A DNA stretch of 64,000 nt from Enoplosus armatus (GCF_043641665.1 NC_092193.1:17121501-17185500); one strand, 5' to 3'. Counted from the stretch's first letter, positions 46,970 to 59,385 are shown. Notes: a model not told the origin generated them from the letters alone. Made by a program: numbers and translations.

Positions 46970-47275
46970 TTTGATGAGCCTGAAAATGGTGTGAATCGTA
47001 TCCTACGGCCCGCACAGATGCCAGATCTGATCCAAACTCAACACCTCTGGAAGATTAGCTTAATAAATGTAGATGTAAAATTTTGGACCGGCCACCATCA
47101 TAATCAACACACCAAATGAGAGAATATCTTTTGGAAGAATGCTGTTCATCCCTCCAAAAGAGCTCAGATTGAAGAATCTTTGCAAAGGAGCATTGATGCT
47201 GTTCTGGAGGTGTTCCAACACCTTACCAAGACACTTTATGTTGGTTTTTCCTTTAACTTGTCACCCATTCTTACA
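46970..47275 (+). repeat. Interspersed repeat downstream of nmur1
   Basis: Contains GGTGTGAATCGTATCCTACG, GATCCAAACTCAACACCTCT, GAATGCTGTTCATCCCTCCA and ACCTTACCAAGACACTTTAT. I recall closely similar sequence as a widespread fish repeat, but cannot name the class. No open frame. Confidence 0.45.
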
Positions 47276-49904
47276 TATAAGTGGTCCATAGAACTTCAAA
47301 TGGGAAGGTCTTAGCCCCAAATGGAAGTGATATTACCCTCCAAGTGGTGGAGGATGTCAGACGAAGATGACCAGGCATTACCTTGCATGGACAGAACCAT
47401 GTGAGTAAAGGCTACGTGACGCGAGGCGCACTTAAAAAGAAAATAAGCATACTTGCATTCTACACACTCTCCTACTGCATCTGGAATTCCTCCAGACGGC
47501 AGAAATACCTACAGTAACTCAAATCCCATTCAGAGTGAGGACCAACAAGACAAGATACTGAATGAAGTGAAAAGATGATGAGATGGAGCAACATCTATCT
47601 CTCTGAGGTCAATGTTCGGCTGAACAATGAAATTATCATATAAATGACACAACAAGCATTTTTATGCATGGGGAATATAACCCATCAACTGTCTCAAAAG
47701 AAAATAATTTCTATTTGTTTACTAGGTGAATGTATTTATTGTATATACTGTATAATGTGAAGCATAACATTTCCAGGCTTGCTTATTTGCTGCTGTAGAG
47801 CTCCGAGTGCCAACATTAACTCACTTTCACAGCAAAGAATGAATGCACAATGGTAAAAGCAAGAACATTTGTCTGGGAATGAATCAGAGGTGAACATGAC
47901 GGTAGATTTGACTGACGCAGGGAAATAAACATAAGATAATTTGTCCATAACCAGTGACAAAGCTGATTAGTCAGGCTCCTTACAAGTATTGAAATTATAT
48001 TCTGGAAATACTTGAGGCATAATGATTTAGTATGCCACATTTCCACACACATTTCTTTAATAACTGCATTGTGTAATTACTTATACAATGTACAATATTA
48101 GTAATTCTACATATTGTTTAAAGCTTCATTAACAAGAAATGGTAACTCCCAGGTTTAAAGGACCACATCCACACCACATTTATTGCTTTCCTGATAGCAA
48201 AAGATGAAAGTGTTCCTGTTGTTTCATGTATTGAATTAATTGCCTTTACATTTTGCAAATTGTATTGAAGACAATACCTGTATATAGGACATGTGAATAT
48301 TTATCAACTCTTTCATTAATGCACAGGATCTGATGCAGTGTTCTCTACTGTTTAATGAAAGCAGGCATGTTTTTCTCAGCGTGCACCCTTGAAAAAGTAT
48401 ATGTGATTCCATGACCTGCTTTTGAATGTGCTTCAGTGCTGCTGCCAGCAGAGTTATTGTTCTTATTACCGCTTTGACTTGGACACAAACGAGCATAATG
48501 AGTCTTTGCACTTGTTTTCATGTTCCGACTCCTATAGAGCGACCAGCTCCCGGACTTCTGTGTAAACATCATGGTTAAAGTACTGCCCGAACAATACAAA
48601 TTATTTATGAGTAATGAGGTCTGCCAAGAGCCACAAGAACCTTTCCACTAGGCTGTCTCGTCTCAGCTTTGGTGACACACACAGTGCAGGGGAAAAACTT
48701 ATTTGTGCAAATGTAGATGATGATTATGAGGGGTAGAGGCAGAGGGGAAAGATGACATCACCGGGTCAATAATATGGAAAAAATGAAATAATGAACGACA
48801 TGAAGCAGGAGGAGGACACAAGACAAAGATGAGCTAACTGATACTGATACTGACAAATCGCTTTGTCATGACACAGTGTTCCACACCAACACTAATGAAC
48901 AGCAGTCTACTCACAACTTCCATCACCATAACAGAATACACTGTTTACCCACCAGCTCCCCAAATAGACTCGTTTAAAAGGCAGCACCAGAGTATCACCC
49001 AAGTAATGGTATTCATTCAGGAGCGCAGATATTATTACCAGCGGTCGCACTTTGATATGACAATATGGAGCAGGCAGTATCATTAAACTGTAAAGAGTTG
49101 TGTGAGCGCTGTGAAATTAAAGCTCAAATCCAAACCCAAATGAGAAGTGTAATGTGTTTCATTTTCTCTCTCAAATGAGAAGAGATCTGGAAATTTCTGC
49201 CTGTTGAAAAACCATAAAATCCCAGAATTGGAAACAATAAAAAACAAGTTCAATGTGATGCTGAGCAGAGTTGTAGGAGGGATGAATTGCAAAGTTTGTG
49301 ACCTCACATCACTGATTTTCATCTTCATCAAACTCACCCTAGATGGAAATTTGCATAAGTAGTTTATGTGCATCATCCTGACATGTTTTGACTCACAACA
49401 TAATGTAAGGAGGGATAGAATTTTTAATTTAGAATCTTAATTTACACAGTCAATGCAACCGCAAACGTATAGACCACCTTTATTAAAGTAGCAGATGATA
49501 GGGGAAGGAAACCGAGGAGCTACAGCACTCTTACAATATTCTTATGACACCAAAAAGGAGGTAATGTAGAAGCACAAAAGCCTATCAGACACAAGAAGAA
49601 TATGGAGGTGGAGATATGATTCACGGCAGAGAGGATGATGAGGTGAGGTGTTTTATAATGAGATGAGTTTAAGCGTATTGTGAGGATGGGGACTGACACT
49701 GATGGTCTAACTGGGGCTCCAAGATCATTATAACAAGAGCAGCAGTTGAGAAAAAAGACAGAGAAGACATGAGACTGATACGTCCTTGACCTGATGTGTT
49801 AAGCAGAGACCAGAGCATATGCAGCCTATGGAAGGAGTGTTGTACACCCAAAAAATACAGCATCCAGCAGAGGGGTGAAGCACACAAAACTGTTACGTTT
49901 AAGG

Positions 49905-50945
49905 TATAAATTTGGTTGCATGTGTGATGGGTAGCGCTTTTTCCCTCCCCTTCCCGGTTTAGCCACACCTTTCAATCACCCTGATGCGCAACAACCAGGT
50001 GCGACTAATCATTGCCGGCTCCCTTTTTAAATGTGAGTGCGAGCAACCTGCAGCAGGCTTGCCTTGCTCCCCTGGCCTCATGATTGTCTGGAGGATTGAT
50101 GTTCAATAAGGTATGGGTTTCTGTGTGTATGTATATACGCCACCCTATACTCTTTAATGACATGTACCTCTTGTACTAGGAACAGGAAAAAGATGTCGGC
50201 CCCTGCCTGACCTAGATGCTGTATGTGCAATGGAGGAGTTTGGGCAATTGCTGTTTTTGTCCCTTGTTAATGTTCCTTGGATATTCTCAGTTACCTGATT
50301 TTGTTTTCTTTGTTTCTTTAATATGAATTTGTGATCTGTGGTTTTCTTTAGTTTGCTTCCTGGATTTATTGATTTTCCCCCTGCATTGAAGTTAAGCAGG
50401 GGTTGTATGGTGCGAGGAGGTATTTGTTGTTTTCTTTTGTTTCTTTTCTATAGAAACCAATATCTGTGAGCTGTCTTTGTTGGGAATTTGTAACATTGTG
50501 GGGTTTTGTTAGTTTCCAGTACAGGTTGGCTGTCTTGTGCTTACAGGTGGTGGGTCACTAGGTGGAGGGTTCCCCCTCTCTGGTTTCTTTTGGTTGCATG
50601 TCATCTCAAATTCCTGTGCCTTTTTTTTTTTTTTTTAAATATTTATTATAATTGCATGATTAATTTGCTGTGTATTCTAACTTGTCCTTTTTGTTGCTGT
50701 GCTGTGTGTGTGAGCCTCTCCCCTTCCCCTCACTCCTGTAGGTTTCCCTGACACCCCTGCCTGTACTGGTAACGACTCTTAGTATGGTGGTATGTTTTAG
50801 AGGATTTTAATATATATATATATATATATAATTTTTTTTTTTTTTTGTAATAAACTGTCTTTTAACTGACCACACTTTTTGACCTGATTATTAACGCCCC
50901 AACTAAATTCTGTCTAAATAAAGGACCACCAATGTTAAACTGGAA
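49905..50945 (+). other. Possible LTR or transposon remnant
   Basis: GGCTCCCTTTTTAAATGTGAGTG gives a TATA-like box and is followed by GTTCAATAAG before GTATGG, a donor-like site. The region ends with A/T-rich sequence having AATAAA near 50851 and 50921. The layout resembles a promoter-to-polyA unit of an LTR or retrogene, but neither terminal repeats nor coding sequence was identified. Confidence 0.2.
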
Positions 50946-51089
50946 ACGCATGTCTCTGCTCTTATCTTATTACAAGAATCTGTAAAGTGAGTGATTATTC
51001 TCTGGGTGAAATTCCCAGGGTGGCGTTGTCACACATGCATACCATCAAATAATTTCATGAACTAAACTTAAAGCTGCACTAATCAATAT

Positions 51090-51270
51090 TTTTAGCAATG
51101 TTAGGGATGGCAACGTCATCTTTGGCCCAGACTGAAATATCTCAACTGTTTGATGGATTGTCGGGATTTTGTAAAGATATTCATGGATCCCCCAGGTGAT
51201 GTCTCCTAATGACTTTGGTGATTCTCCTGACTAGTGCTTTACCGCCACCATGAGGTTGAGCATTCAGTTC
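51090..51270 (-). repeat. Inverted partial copy of the nmur1-intron repeat
   Basis: GGGATGGCAACGTCATCTTT, GCCCAGACTGAAATATCTCA and CCACCATGAGGTTGA correspond on the opposite strand to the right part of 44765-45225 (TCAACCTCATGATG, GACATATTTCAGTCTGGAGC, GACATTGCCATCCC). Confidence 0.6.
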
Positions 51271-52760
51271 AAAGCAATGTAGACTGTCTGGTTAAATTAA
51301 TAATTGATCAAATGTTTGTGTAATGTGAAAAAGTCATAGTGATGAACCCACAGAAATGCATCACCTCCTCTGCAGTTCCCCTCGGCTCTACGGAGCATTT
51401 CAACATCTTTCAGCTTGTTGTTTTGGTTTTACGGTCAGCAACTTTACTGTTTTGGTTCACACTCACCGCTCTCATGAATCTAATTTACAGCTGACGAACC
51501 AGCTGTACGCTACCTGCCCTGCACCAATCAGCAGAGAGGTCATTAAAAGCTAACAACTAGCGGGTGAACATAGAGCATTTAACTGCTAATGTAAATGTAA
51601 TGACATATTTTCTCAGGGGTTGGTGGACACCACACAGAGAGCTAAAATAAAGTAAACAAAGTCTTATTTTGAATGTGCATTTAATAAAATAAAAAAACTC
51701 TGTAGTTAATTCCAGTGGCAAAGTGCATTGTACTGGAAACCAGTTCAGGGTTGGTATGAGGAACTTTAAAAGCCAACCTCCCCTTGGATCTGGCATCATG
51801 GTTATTAGCTGTTAACGTCAACAGTGTTAAATATCTCAGCAGCTTAGACCGCATGGTCTTAAAACTGAGGATGCTGATGTCGTCTAGATGACAAGCGATG
51901 ACCTTCCAACCTTTTCATATAACTCACAATGGTCAGTGTATTGTGTTACACAGTGAATCGCTGTTTAGCACTCAAAGGGAATAAAGCTACAGTAAGTCAG
52001 GTTATTTCTGTGAGTGGGTGTCATCTCACAGGCCAAAGAAATGCAAGTTTGGTTAATTAGCAAACTCGACATAGGGTGTACCATGTGTCGGCTCAGCACA
52101 TAGTGAATGCTATCACCTCCTCCTCCTCCTGCGAGTGGATTTTCTTATGAAGAAACCTGGCCAGTGAATGAAAATGTAAGAAACACCATGACCATTTGAA
52201 GGCATTTTCTCTCCTTCTCTCCTGTAAATTGCTGACCAGTATTGGAGTGTCGAGGTTGTGCCACAACATTATTCAGCTGGGCACCTGGTGCAATAAGCCC
52301 GCATACTTGCAGAAAAATGTACTTACAACACGACAGTGAATGTCAGTGAAAGCAAAAAGTAATTCAGAGACCGGTAGATAAAAGGGAAAAGGGGATATCA
52401 ACAGCACATTGATTAAACTCTGGCACCGCTTCACTGTTTTCATTTCCTCCTTGTTATACCAGTCTTAGTGGGTGAGATTAGCTCTCCATTCAATTTATAC
52501 GCAAGCAATTTCACAAAAGACTGGTAAATCCCAGGACACAGGGATTCTGCTGTGATTGCATTCTCACTCATGTTTATAATATATATGTCTGATGCTCTAG
52601 TGCTGAAATGACTCATACTTTTATACACCTGCAAAGTCAAGAGGGAGAAACTCCCCAGGGGAGCAGGATGAAGTCACAGTTCCCGTGGTCCAACATCTTA
52701 TCTTTATAGTGTTTTCTATAGGGACGTCAAAGTCAGCCTGCGGGGAGTCAGCTGACCATA

Positions 52761-53400
52761 CCAACTGGTTTCAGCTATTTAGCACAAGAAAGCACGATCT
52801 TGAGAGACATTTATTTATTTCCCTTGAAAAGAACTAACACAACATGAACAAAAGAGCCCATAGAATAAAGGTCCATATTGTAATTTGCAAAGCAGTGTTA
52901 AGTGCGTTGTTACCTGGAGGGATTGTTTGTATCCACTACTGAGGGTTTTTGTTTCTGTGCTTAATTACATCAGTAAATAAAATCACATCTGTAAGTGTGA
53001 TGTAACCCAAACGCTGAAAATACGAGCGTGTTACTGTACATATTTGTTTCCTATTTTAAAATGAATAACATGAGTTTCTCTAATCAGATACCTTTTTGAC
53101 ATACATTTGATGAGGCTGAAATGTGTTTTTAAAAAACAATAGCATATGCACTGATGTGATTAGATTTTTTTCGAATGTCGCTGGTCTGTCACAGTAGCTT
53201 GTGGATAACAATACCTCAAAGTGTGGCTTTGTTTAATTCTAAATTAAATTCAAATGCAATCAATTCAAAGTGATTGTGGGTGGATGTCTGCTTGTGAGTA
53301 AAGAACAAGTCTGTTAAAGGCAACATATGCTGCATTTCAGGTCTTACAGATAAATTACAGTTCGGAAAACTGTAAATGAATTAAGAAACTGTGATATAAG
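52761..53400 (+). repeat. Tandem duplication of non-coding sequence, left copy
   Basis: Starts CCAACTGGTTTCAGCTA and shares with 54333-54980, in the same order, GAAAAGAACTAACACAA, AGTGTTAAGTGCGTTGTTAC, ATCCACTACTGAGGGT, TTTTTGTTTCTGTGCTTAAT, CAATTCAAAGTGATTGTGGG and GTCTTACAGATAAATTA. No coding potential and no transposon ends were seen. Confidence 0.85.
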
Positions 53401-54332
53401 TTAACAGAAAATGGTTTAAGACTTTGGTGTGAAAAGAGGGCTAGCAGCATGGCTGGGCCACCAGGCAATTTGTCTGGTTTGACGTTCACCTGGGGACATC
53501 AACAAGGGCTCCTGACGCGATAATGTGAGCCCGAGACAAAGTTATAGCCAGCTTTTAAGTGAGAAGGAGCTCAAGACTGCACAAGCAAGCATGTGATTGG
53601 TAAAATAAAACACAGCTGAGCTACTTTTAAGTGTGTAATCTTGATTTGTACCTATACTTATATATAGCCCTAAGAGTCTGCTGCACGTTTCCCTCAGAAA
53701 CCAAATACCAGCTGCAATAATCATACTTAAACCTCAGCGTAAAAACAGCTGTGACTATATTCTTACAAAGCTGGGACTTCAAGTAGTTTTCTGTCACTCT
53801 GCTGTGATCTATTTAATAAAGCTGGAAGATCACCAGCAACATCCTTCACCGACATCATGAAACACGGCTTACTGTGTACAGTTGCAGCAGAGGTACAACA
53901 TCTAAATAATATTTAGATGTTGGACATCGTTGTCAGCTCGTATGTCCACCACACTGTTCTCCATTGTGAGGATGCATATACGACAGCTTGTGTGTGAAAC
54001 TACACATCACCTCCGAATCAATTCATGTTATGAGAAATGTTGCATTTTCTCTTGTTGGAGACACGATTAGTTTGAATGTAACTGACATACTGCTTTATTG
54101 GTTTGCACAACCTATTCTCATCTCAAGGAAAATATTTTATTTTAATGCGACTCACAGTCCTGCTGCTTTTCATCCACCCAGCTCATCAAGAACGGATTTA
54201 CTCCTCATCTGCAACCGCACGTGAAGACACATAGCCAGTATGATAGAAACTTGGATCAATTGAAGTGCTGAGGACCACGAACCAGTAAATTACAGTATGA
54301 AATGTCACACTAATATTCTTATTCCCTATAGC

Positions 54333-54980
54333 CAACTGGTTTCAGCTAATTAGCACAATCTTGGGAGACGTATATCTCTTTTCCCCTGAAAAGAACTAAC
54401 ACAATAACAGAGCCCATAGCATGAAGGAGTTCCAAGTTGTAATTTGCGAAACGGTGTTAAGTGCGTTGTTACCTGAAGGGATCGTTTTTATCCACTACTG
54501 AGGGTGCAGTTAATTAGGTTGGGTAGAAGTGGTTTTTGTTTCTGTGCTTAATTACATCAGTGTTCAATAAAACCAAATTTGCAACTGTGATGTAACCCAA
54601 ACCCTGCAAACACGAGCGTGTGATACTGTACATATTTGGCTTTATTGTTTCCTATTTTGGATTGAAGAACATGAGTTTCTCCAATCAGATTATTTTGCCA
54701 TCCGTTTGTTGACAGTTGATGCAAAAATGTCTATGTACTGATTTGATTAGATTATTTTGAACGTTGCTCATCTATCACAGTAGCTCGTGCTATCTACAAG
54801 CTACTGTGGTATTAAATTAATTTAGAATTGATTTAATCTAAAAAGAAATTCAAATGTAATCAATTCAAAGTGATTGTGGGTGGATGTCTGCTTGTGAGTA
54901 AAGAACAAGTCTGTTCTGGCAACAGGTCTTACAGATAAATTATAGTTGGAAAACTGAATAAAGAAACTGAGGTACAAGTG
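54333..54980 (+). repeat. Tandem duplication of non-coding sequence, right copy
   Basis: Second copy, offset by about 1572 bases at its left end. Small indels (for example an added block GCAGTTAATTAGGTTGGGTA near 54506) and substitutions show it is not recent. The sequence between the copies is not shared with them. Confidence 0.85.
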
Positions 54981-55328
54981 ATCATGACTTTAACTTTACA
55001 TGACTTTGTTTACTGGTATGAGAAGACTTTTTAGACAAAAGGAGTCAAAGTAAAAACCAAAAGCAAAAAAACTAATATAAAAACAGCATAAAACAAAGTA
55101 AAAAGCTCTTTCTGCTTACTAAGTAGGCACCGCAGATCATAATAATGTTATGTTAAGCAACAGCAGTTAAGTACAGGAAATGACTCTAAAAGAAACAGCC
55201 CAAGCGATAACATACTGAATATTTTGGAAAAAACAAGAACAACAAAGAAGCAAAGAAAATCCACTGCTGGAGAGCCCGTACAAGCGTTCCCTGAGGTAAA
55301 GGTGTAGGAGATGTAGGCTGTCAGGCAT

Positions 55329-55334
55329 TTTATT
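55329..55334 (-). terminator. Photolyase polyadenylation signal
   Basis: AATAAA on the minus strand 26 bases after the photolyase stop, implying a very short 3' UTR. Confidence 0.6.
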
Positions 55335-55359
55335 CCCATCCTTCAAAACATTTTATGCT

Positions 55360-55508
55360 TCAAAGGTTTTTGGGACAGTACTTTTTCTCAAAGCTGGCTA
55401 CGTCAAACTTCCGAAGGCAGCCTTTGTAGTTCATGTAGCGGATCTTTCCGAAAACGGGTCTCTCTGCCCAGCCCTGGTCATGGATGCCACAAATAGACCA
55501 CATGCAAC
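55360..55508 (-). CDS. cpdp: Photolyase coding exon 9
   Basis: 149 bp to the TGA at 55360-55362. Encodes [40 protein letters not shown] and KKYCPKNL. Acceptor CTCTCGTAG. Confidence 0.94.
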
Positions 55509-58500
55509 CTACGAGAGGGGTGGGGGAGCATGAAAGATGTGAGAGAAGTCATTCAGTAAATCAATGTCACACCGTCACACAAATGAGAATTGAATCCATG
55601 TCCTCACCGACAAAGCCGTTAGGGTCCTGGCCATCCAGCTCATAGCGATCGTTTAGGTACAGAGCGATTGAGAGCGCCTCCTCTGGCGAAGACGTCCACT
55701 CCAGAATCTTTTTGGCCCAGTACATCCTCAAGAAACCATGCATCTTCCCCTCAGTGACCATCTGGTACTATTGAGGACATGCAGTAAACAGCAGTAAGAC
55801 ACAAAGCAGAACACGGACTAGTGATCAAATGTGTTTGCATCAAAAACACAGGAACACTGTGAGATCTTGTGTTTTAGACCGTATGTTGTACCTGAGCGGC
55901 GTTCCAGAGTTTGTCATGTGTCTTTGCTTTCTCTAGCTGCTCCCGCATGTAGAGATACGGCCTCTTGTCTTTGGCATGATCTTTCAAGGTCTTCTGAGCC
56001 CATTCATACGCACCTGAGTACCAACATTCAAAAGGAACAATCAAAAAACAAGGACAACTTCAGGAGCTGAGTCATTTCAAACCTACTCTACAAGCTACCA
56101 ATTTAGACAAATGAATTCGGCTTGTGAGCAGATGACTCATCTGAATGATGTCACTAGTGGGACACCCATCACAACAGAGTGAACGGGATGCAATTTAATG
56201 AGAACTCAGCTGACCCTCCACGCTGTCGTATTTCTTGTTGTAGAAGCAGAAGTTGTCGGTCAGCTCCCTGCGCACCACCAGCTCCTCAATGAAGGAGGAG
56301 ACTGACTGACCGGCGCTCTTCCCGCTGCTCTGAACCTGCAGCACCACACGCTGGGCTGACAGGTGGCCTGCAGGGAGGAAGAAGAGATGGTTGAAGAGCA
56401 GAAAAAATCTCAGATTTTAGACAGACAGAAAAGCTTATGGTATAGGCCGTGCATTAGATTCACACCTGCCATCTTTCTCATGGTACGACTTACCGAAGCG
56501 GATCCAGGGGGAGAGTTGGCTGAGGGCGGCAGCGTTTGGGTCGTTGCGTTGGGAGTCAAACTGTTTAAGGCGTATATCAATGAAGGACTCCAACATGGCC
56601 ATCCCTGCCTTGGTGCCTGGCTTAGCCCACTCCGTCTCTCCGACTGTTTTGTCGACCTGCAGAGAGGCTAGGGTTTTGTCCCAGTCTACTGGCTGTGAGG
56701 TGAGGGTTGGGGGAAAAAAAAAAAAAGAGAAGAATTCAGCCAAGGTCACAGCTGACAGTGTTGAGCTGAAATATACACTGCAAACTTCAAAAGAGGTGAA
56801 GAAAGTTCTCTAACCTAGCTTACATTATCAGGAACCAGAGAATGGCACATCAATCACAGCAGTGCAGTGAAGGCACACAATATCGCTTTAATATCCAGTG
56901 CTGGGAAGGAATTTATAACTTCTGAACGGTATAAAAAGTCTGCTGTTTATATTCACTCGTCAATAAATAATGTGCAGTGGAGGGGAGCGGCTGAAGGTTG
57001 AAAGGAAGCACTTTATTGCAGCACTGACTTCCAAACTCCCCATCAATAAGCTCTTAGATCTTAGAAGACACCTCCAAAGCAATGAATGCTTTTAGGAGGA
57101 GACAAATTGCGATTGTGTCGTCTTAACCAACCCAAAAGTCCTTGAATGTGACATATAAACATGAATGCATGACTTCCATCTTACTTACAATCGCATATTA
57201 ACTTTTATTCACAACAATCTGAATGTGCCCTTCACTGTTAGTGCAGCGCTTACTTTGGCGGTTCTTGTAGCCGTGTAGGGGTGTTTCTCTACCAGAGGAA
57301 ATTCAGTGAGGAACTCTGGCAAAAGCTTGTTGATTTTTCCTCTGATTGTCCTGGCGGCATACTCAAGTTTAGGGGATGCTACCCAGCAGGTAACAACATT
57401 GTGGGCATCAACCTGTAAAAACGGAAAATTAGCTGTTTAACTCCTATGGGCACAACATGAGGTCAATTGCATTGTGGACATAATCAGGGAAACGCTCTCT
57501 CCCTCAGTGTTTTTACCTGGATGAGGGGAATGGCCTTTGGAAGCCTCTTTTTGACGTCCTCCAACCACTGCAGGGGCTCTCTGAGAGGGGAGAAGTCCAT
57601 CACCACGGCCCCTAGGCTGCGATCTGCCACGAAGGTGGGAAGAACGTCCCCAGCTGAGCCATGCAGCAAGTGGAACTGGATGTCTAAGGTTTTGCATTCC
57701 TGTTTGAGGCAGAACAATGAAGTTATAGACTGGGCTGTGGGTTCAAGTACCTGGATCACGAACCGCTGACGTGCCACAAACTTGGATGTCATGTGAACAA
57801 TGTATTTGACTTGTGTGCTTTATAAATGCCCCCCACCCATTACACACTGATGTTATCTGTGACTACGCCTATACTCACTAATGATACATGTAAGGGAGCC
57901 ACCTCTTTGACTTTTCTATTGACTGATTTTAAACACTCATTAAACTGGGGCTGCAAACATTGTTACAGTAATACTGTAAACATTATCATTTTCATTATTG
58001 AAGAATCTATTACTCATTTAATTGATTATCATTTAGTCTTTAAATACAGTAGCCAAAGAGCCCAGAGGGTATTTTGTTTGGTCCAACCAACAGTTTGATA
58101 TGATATAAAGTTAGCTTACCAGAGTCTAACCAGCTTAAAAAGTCTAACCAGCTTAAAACAGCAAGTGTTCACTTTATAATTACATTCAATAAAAAATAAA
58201 AAAAACATTTTGGACAGCCTGCAAACGTTTGGTGGTATTACTTGATCTGAATGATTTACTAATGGAATAAATGTACTGTAATGTATGATTTTCCTGCCAA
58301 TTAAGTGAGTGAAGACAAACTAATGCACAACTGGAATTTATGGCTGTGGTGAGTGCATTCAAAAAATCATGAGGGCAATACCTTTGCAACTTCTTCCAGA
58401 CCTTTCAGCATAAAGCTGTAATGTCTCAGAGTGGACAGTTCTGATTTGGGGACATCCAGGCAGACACAGACGTGCAGAGGAAGGCTCTCCTTTACAGCAA

Positions 58501-58896
58501 GCCGCTGGGCATGGATCAGCGCCCAATTATCTAAAACACACAAAACATGTTGCCAATGGAAACATGGAGAAAATACAAGCCAAAACAGGTCCTTCTCTGC
58601 ACTGCTGGTAGTTGTTTTAGGAGTTTACCTTGTACTCTGTGGTCTCGTGTCATCCAGTACAGGACACCCTCTGAGCCCTGCTTTATCTTTTCAGTGTCGG
58701 ACATAACGCGGAGGCGCTTCTTGTTGAATTTCATCTCCTTCTCCTTTGTCCTCTGCTGCCTCACAAGGTCCTGCAGCCAGCCCCCAGCTCTCTCCGTCTT
58801 CTCCTTCTTCATGGCAGCCATCTTCTGCTGCTTGGCACGGGGCTCTTCAGCAGCGGCGGCGGCGGCAGATGTTGCCTTGCGTTTTTTGTCCGACAT
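55360..58896 (-). CDS. cpdp: Class II CPD photolyase gene (9 coding exons)
   Basis: FAD-dependent DNA repair enzyme that uses visible light to split UV-induced cyclobutane pyrimidine dimers; lost in placental mammals, kept in fish. The joined exons give 513 residues, close to other vertebrate class II photolyases (about 500-530). N-terminus has Lys/Arg clusters (KKRK, residues 4-7, and MKKEKTER) around an Ala run, a likely nuclear signal. Then [12 protein letters not shown] (photolyase fold), the alpha/beta part, and the FAD domain with [82 protein letters not shown] and [20 protein letters not shown]. All intron phases agree; no stop or frameshift. The first in-frame ATG is at 58896; upstream the frame stays open but has no ATG. 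Class I and 6-4 photolyases/cryptochromes do not carry these motifs. Confidence 0.95.
55608..55767 (-). CDS. cpdp: Photolyase coding exon 8
   Basis: 160 bp, phase 0 in, 1 out. Encodes [40 protein letters not shown] and [13 protein letters not shown], the flavin-side core with its conserved Trp. Confidence 0.95.
55892..56013 (-). CDS. cpdp: Photolyase coding exon 7
   Basis: 122 bp, phase 1 in, 0 out. Encodes [20 protein letters not shown] and [20 protein letters not shown]. Confidence 0.94.
56215..56367 (-). CDS. cpdp: Photolyase coding exon 6
   Basis: 153 bp, phase 1 in and out. Encodes [40 protein letters not shown] and [10 protein letters not shown]. Donor GTCAGC. Confidence 0.94.
56494..56692 (-). 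CDS. cpdp: Photolyase coding exon 5
   Basis: 199 bp, phase 0 in, 1 out. Encodes [40 protein letters not shown] and [14 protein letters not shown], the start of the FAD-binding core. Donor GTAAGT. Confidence 0.95.
57254..57412 (-). CDS. cpdp: Photolyase coding exon 4
   Basis: 159 bp, phase 0. Encodes [40 protein letters not shown] and [20 protein letters not shown]-type and EYAARTIR sequence is typical of class II photolyases. Confidence 0.94.
57517..57699 (-). CDS. cpdp: Photolyase coding exon 3
   Basis: 183 bp, phase 0. Encodes [40 protein letters not shown] and [20 protein letters not shown] plus Q. Donor GTAAAA. Confidence 0.93.
57947..58090. repeat. Partial A/T-rich MITE-like copy in photolyase intron 2
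   Basis: GGGCTGCAAACATTGTTACA, TTAATTGATTATCATTTAG and AAGAGCCCAGAGGG resemble the family at 4915-5335 in degenerate form. Confidence 0.45.
58382..58530 (-). CDS. cpdp: Photolyase coding exon 2
   Basis: 149 bp, phase 1 in, 0 out. Encodes [40 protein letters not shown] and [10 protein letters not shown]. Acceptor TTTTAG, donor GTATTG. Confidence 0.92.
58629..58896 (-). CDS. cpdp: Photolyase coding exon 1
   Basis: 268 bp, phase 1 out at GTAAAC. Encodes [10 protein letters not shown], an Ala run, [20 protein letters not shown], then [11 protein letters not shown] and [13 protein letters not shown], where the conserved photolyase N-terminal fold begins. Confidence 0.9.
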
Positions 58897-59377
58897 GATG
58901 GTTTGACTGGTGAATGACTTGGTCAGGCTGGGGAACACCGAGGTGGGCGTCTGGTTATTGTGAGCAGCAAGCCTCAAGAATTGCCTTGACGCGGAGGAAA
59001 AAGATGGTGGAAAAACTCTGAGAACACTTGTGTTTGCAAAACATTACAGAAACAAAAATTATGAATGCACGCTTATGTTGGACTTAAGTGTGAAGACACA
59101 AAGCATTAAGAAACACGAGCCAGACATGGAATAATAGGGAAAAAAGCCTACAACACGACTAGCTGGGGAAGCGTCTCATTAAAATGACCGTCGCGTTCAA
59201 GATTGAACTTACCTCCTCCAAATGCAGTGCAACATACAGTGAATAAAAGTTGCAGTGGGTCTGGGAGAGGTTATTTGAAGCTAACCGACAGAAACGGGAC
59301 ACAGAGTAATGTCCCTTTCAGCAGGCCAGTAGCGAGAAACACGTTGGTTGGTGCCGTATTTCGTTTTAAGCAACTGG

Positions 59378-59385
59378 TCACGTGA
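59378..59385. promoter_or_regulatory. Palindromic E-box TCACGTGA
   Basis: CACGTG core with flanking T/A, the form bound by CLOCK/BMAL and by MiT/TFE and USF factors. In fish, E-boxes together with D-boxes drive light- and clock-dependent DNA-repair genes; a convincing D-box was not seen here. Confidence 0.5.

Larger units (their letters stand above)
47280..55320. other. Gene-poor interval between nmur1 and photolyase
   Basis: 8 kb without a recognised gene; contains the repeats and duplication listed separately, plus a (TA)n run with poly-T near 50811-50845. Remaining open frames are short and motif-free. Confidence 0.6.

Noticed and set aside
53988..54224. 78-codon plus-strand frame between the duplicated copies
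   Set aside because: No motif, no partner exon, A/T-rich composition typical of chance frames.
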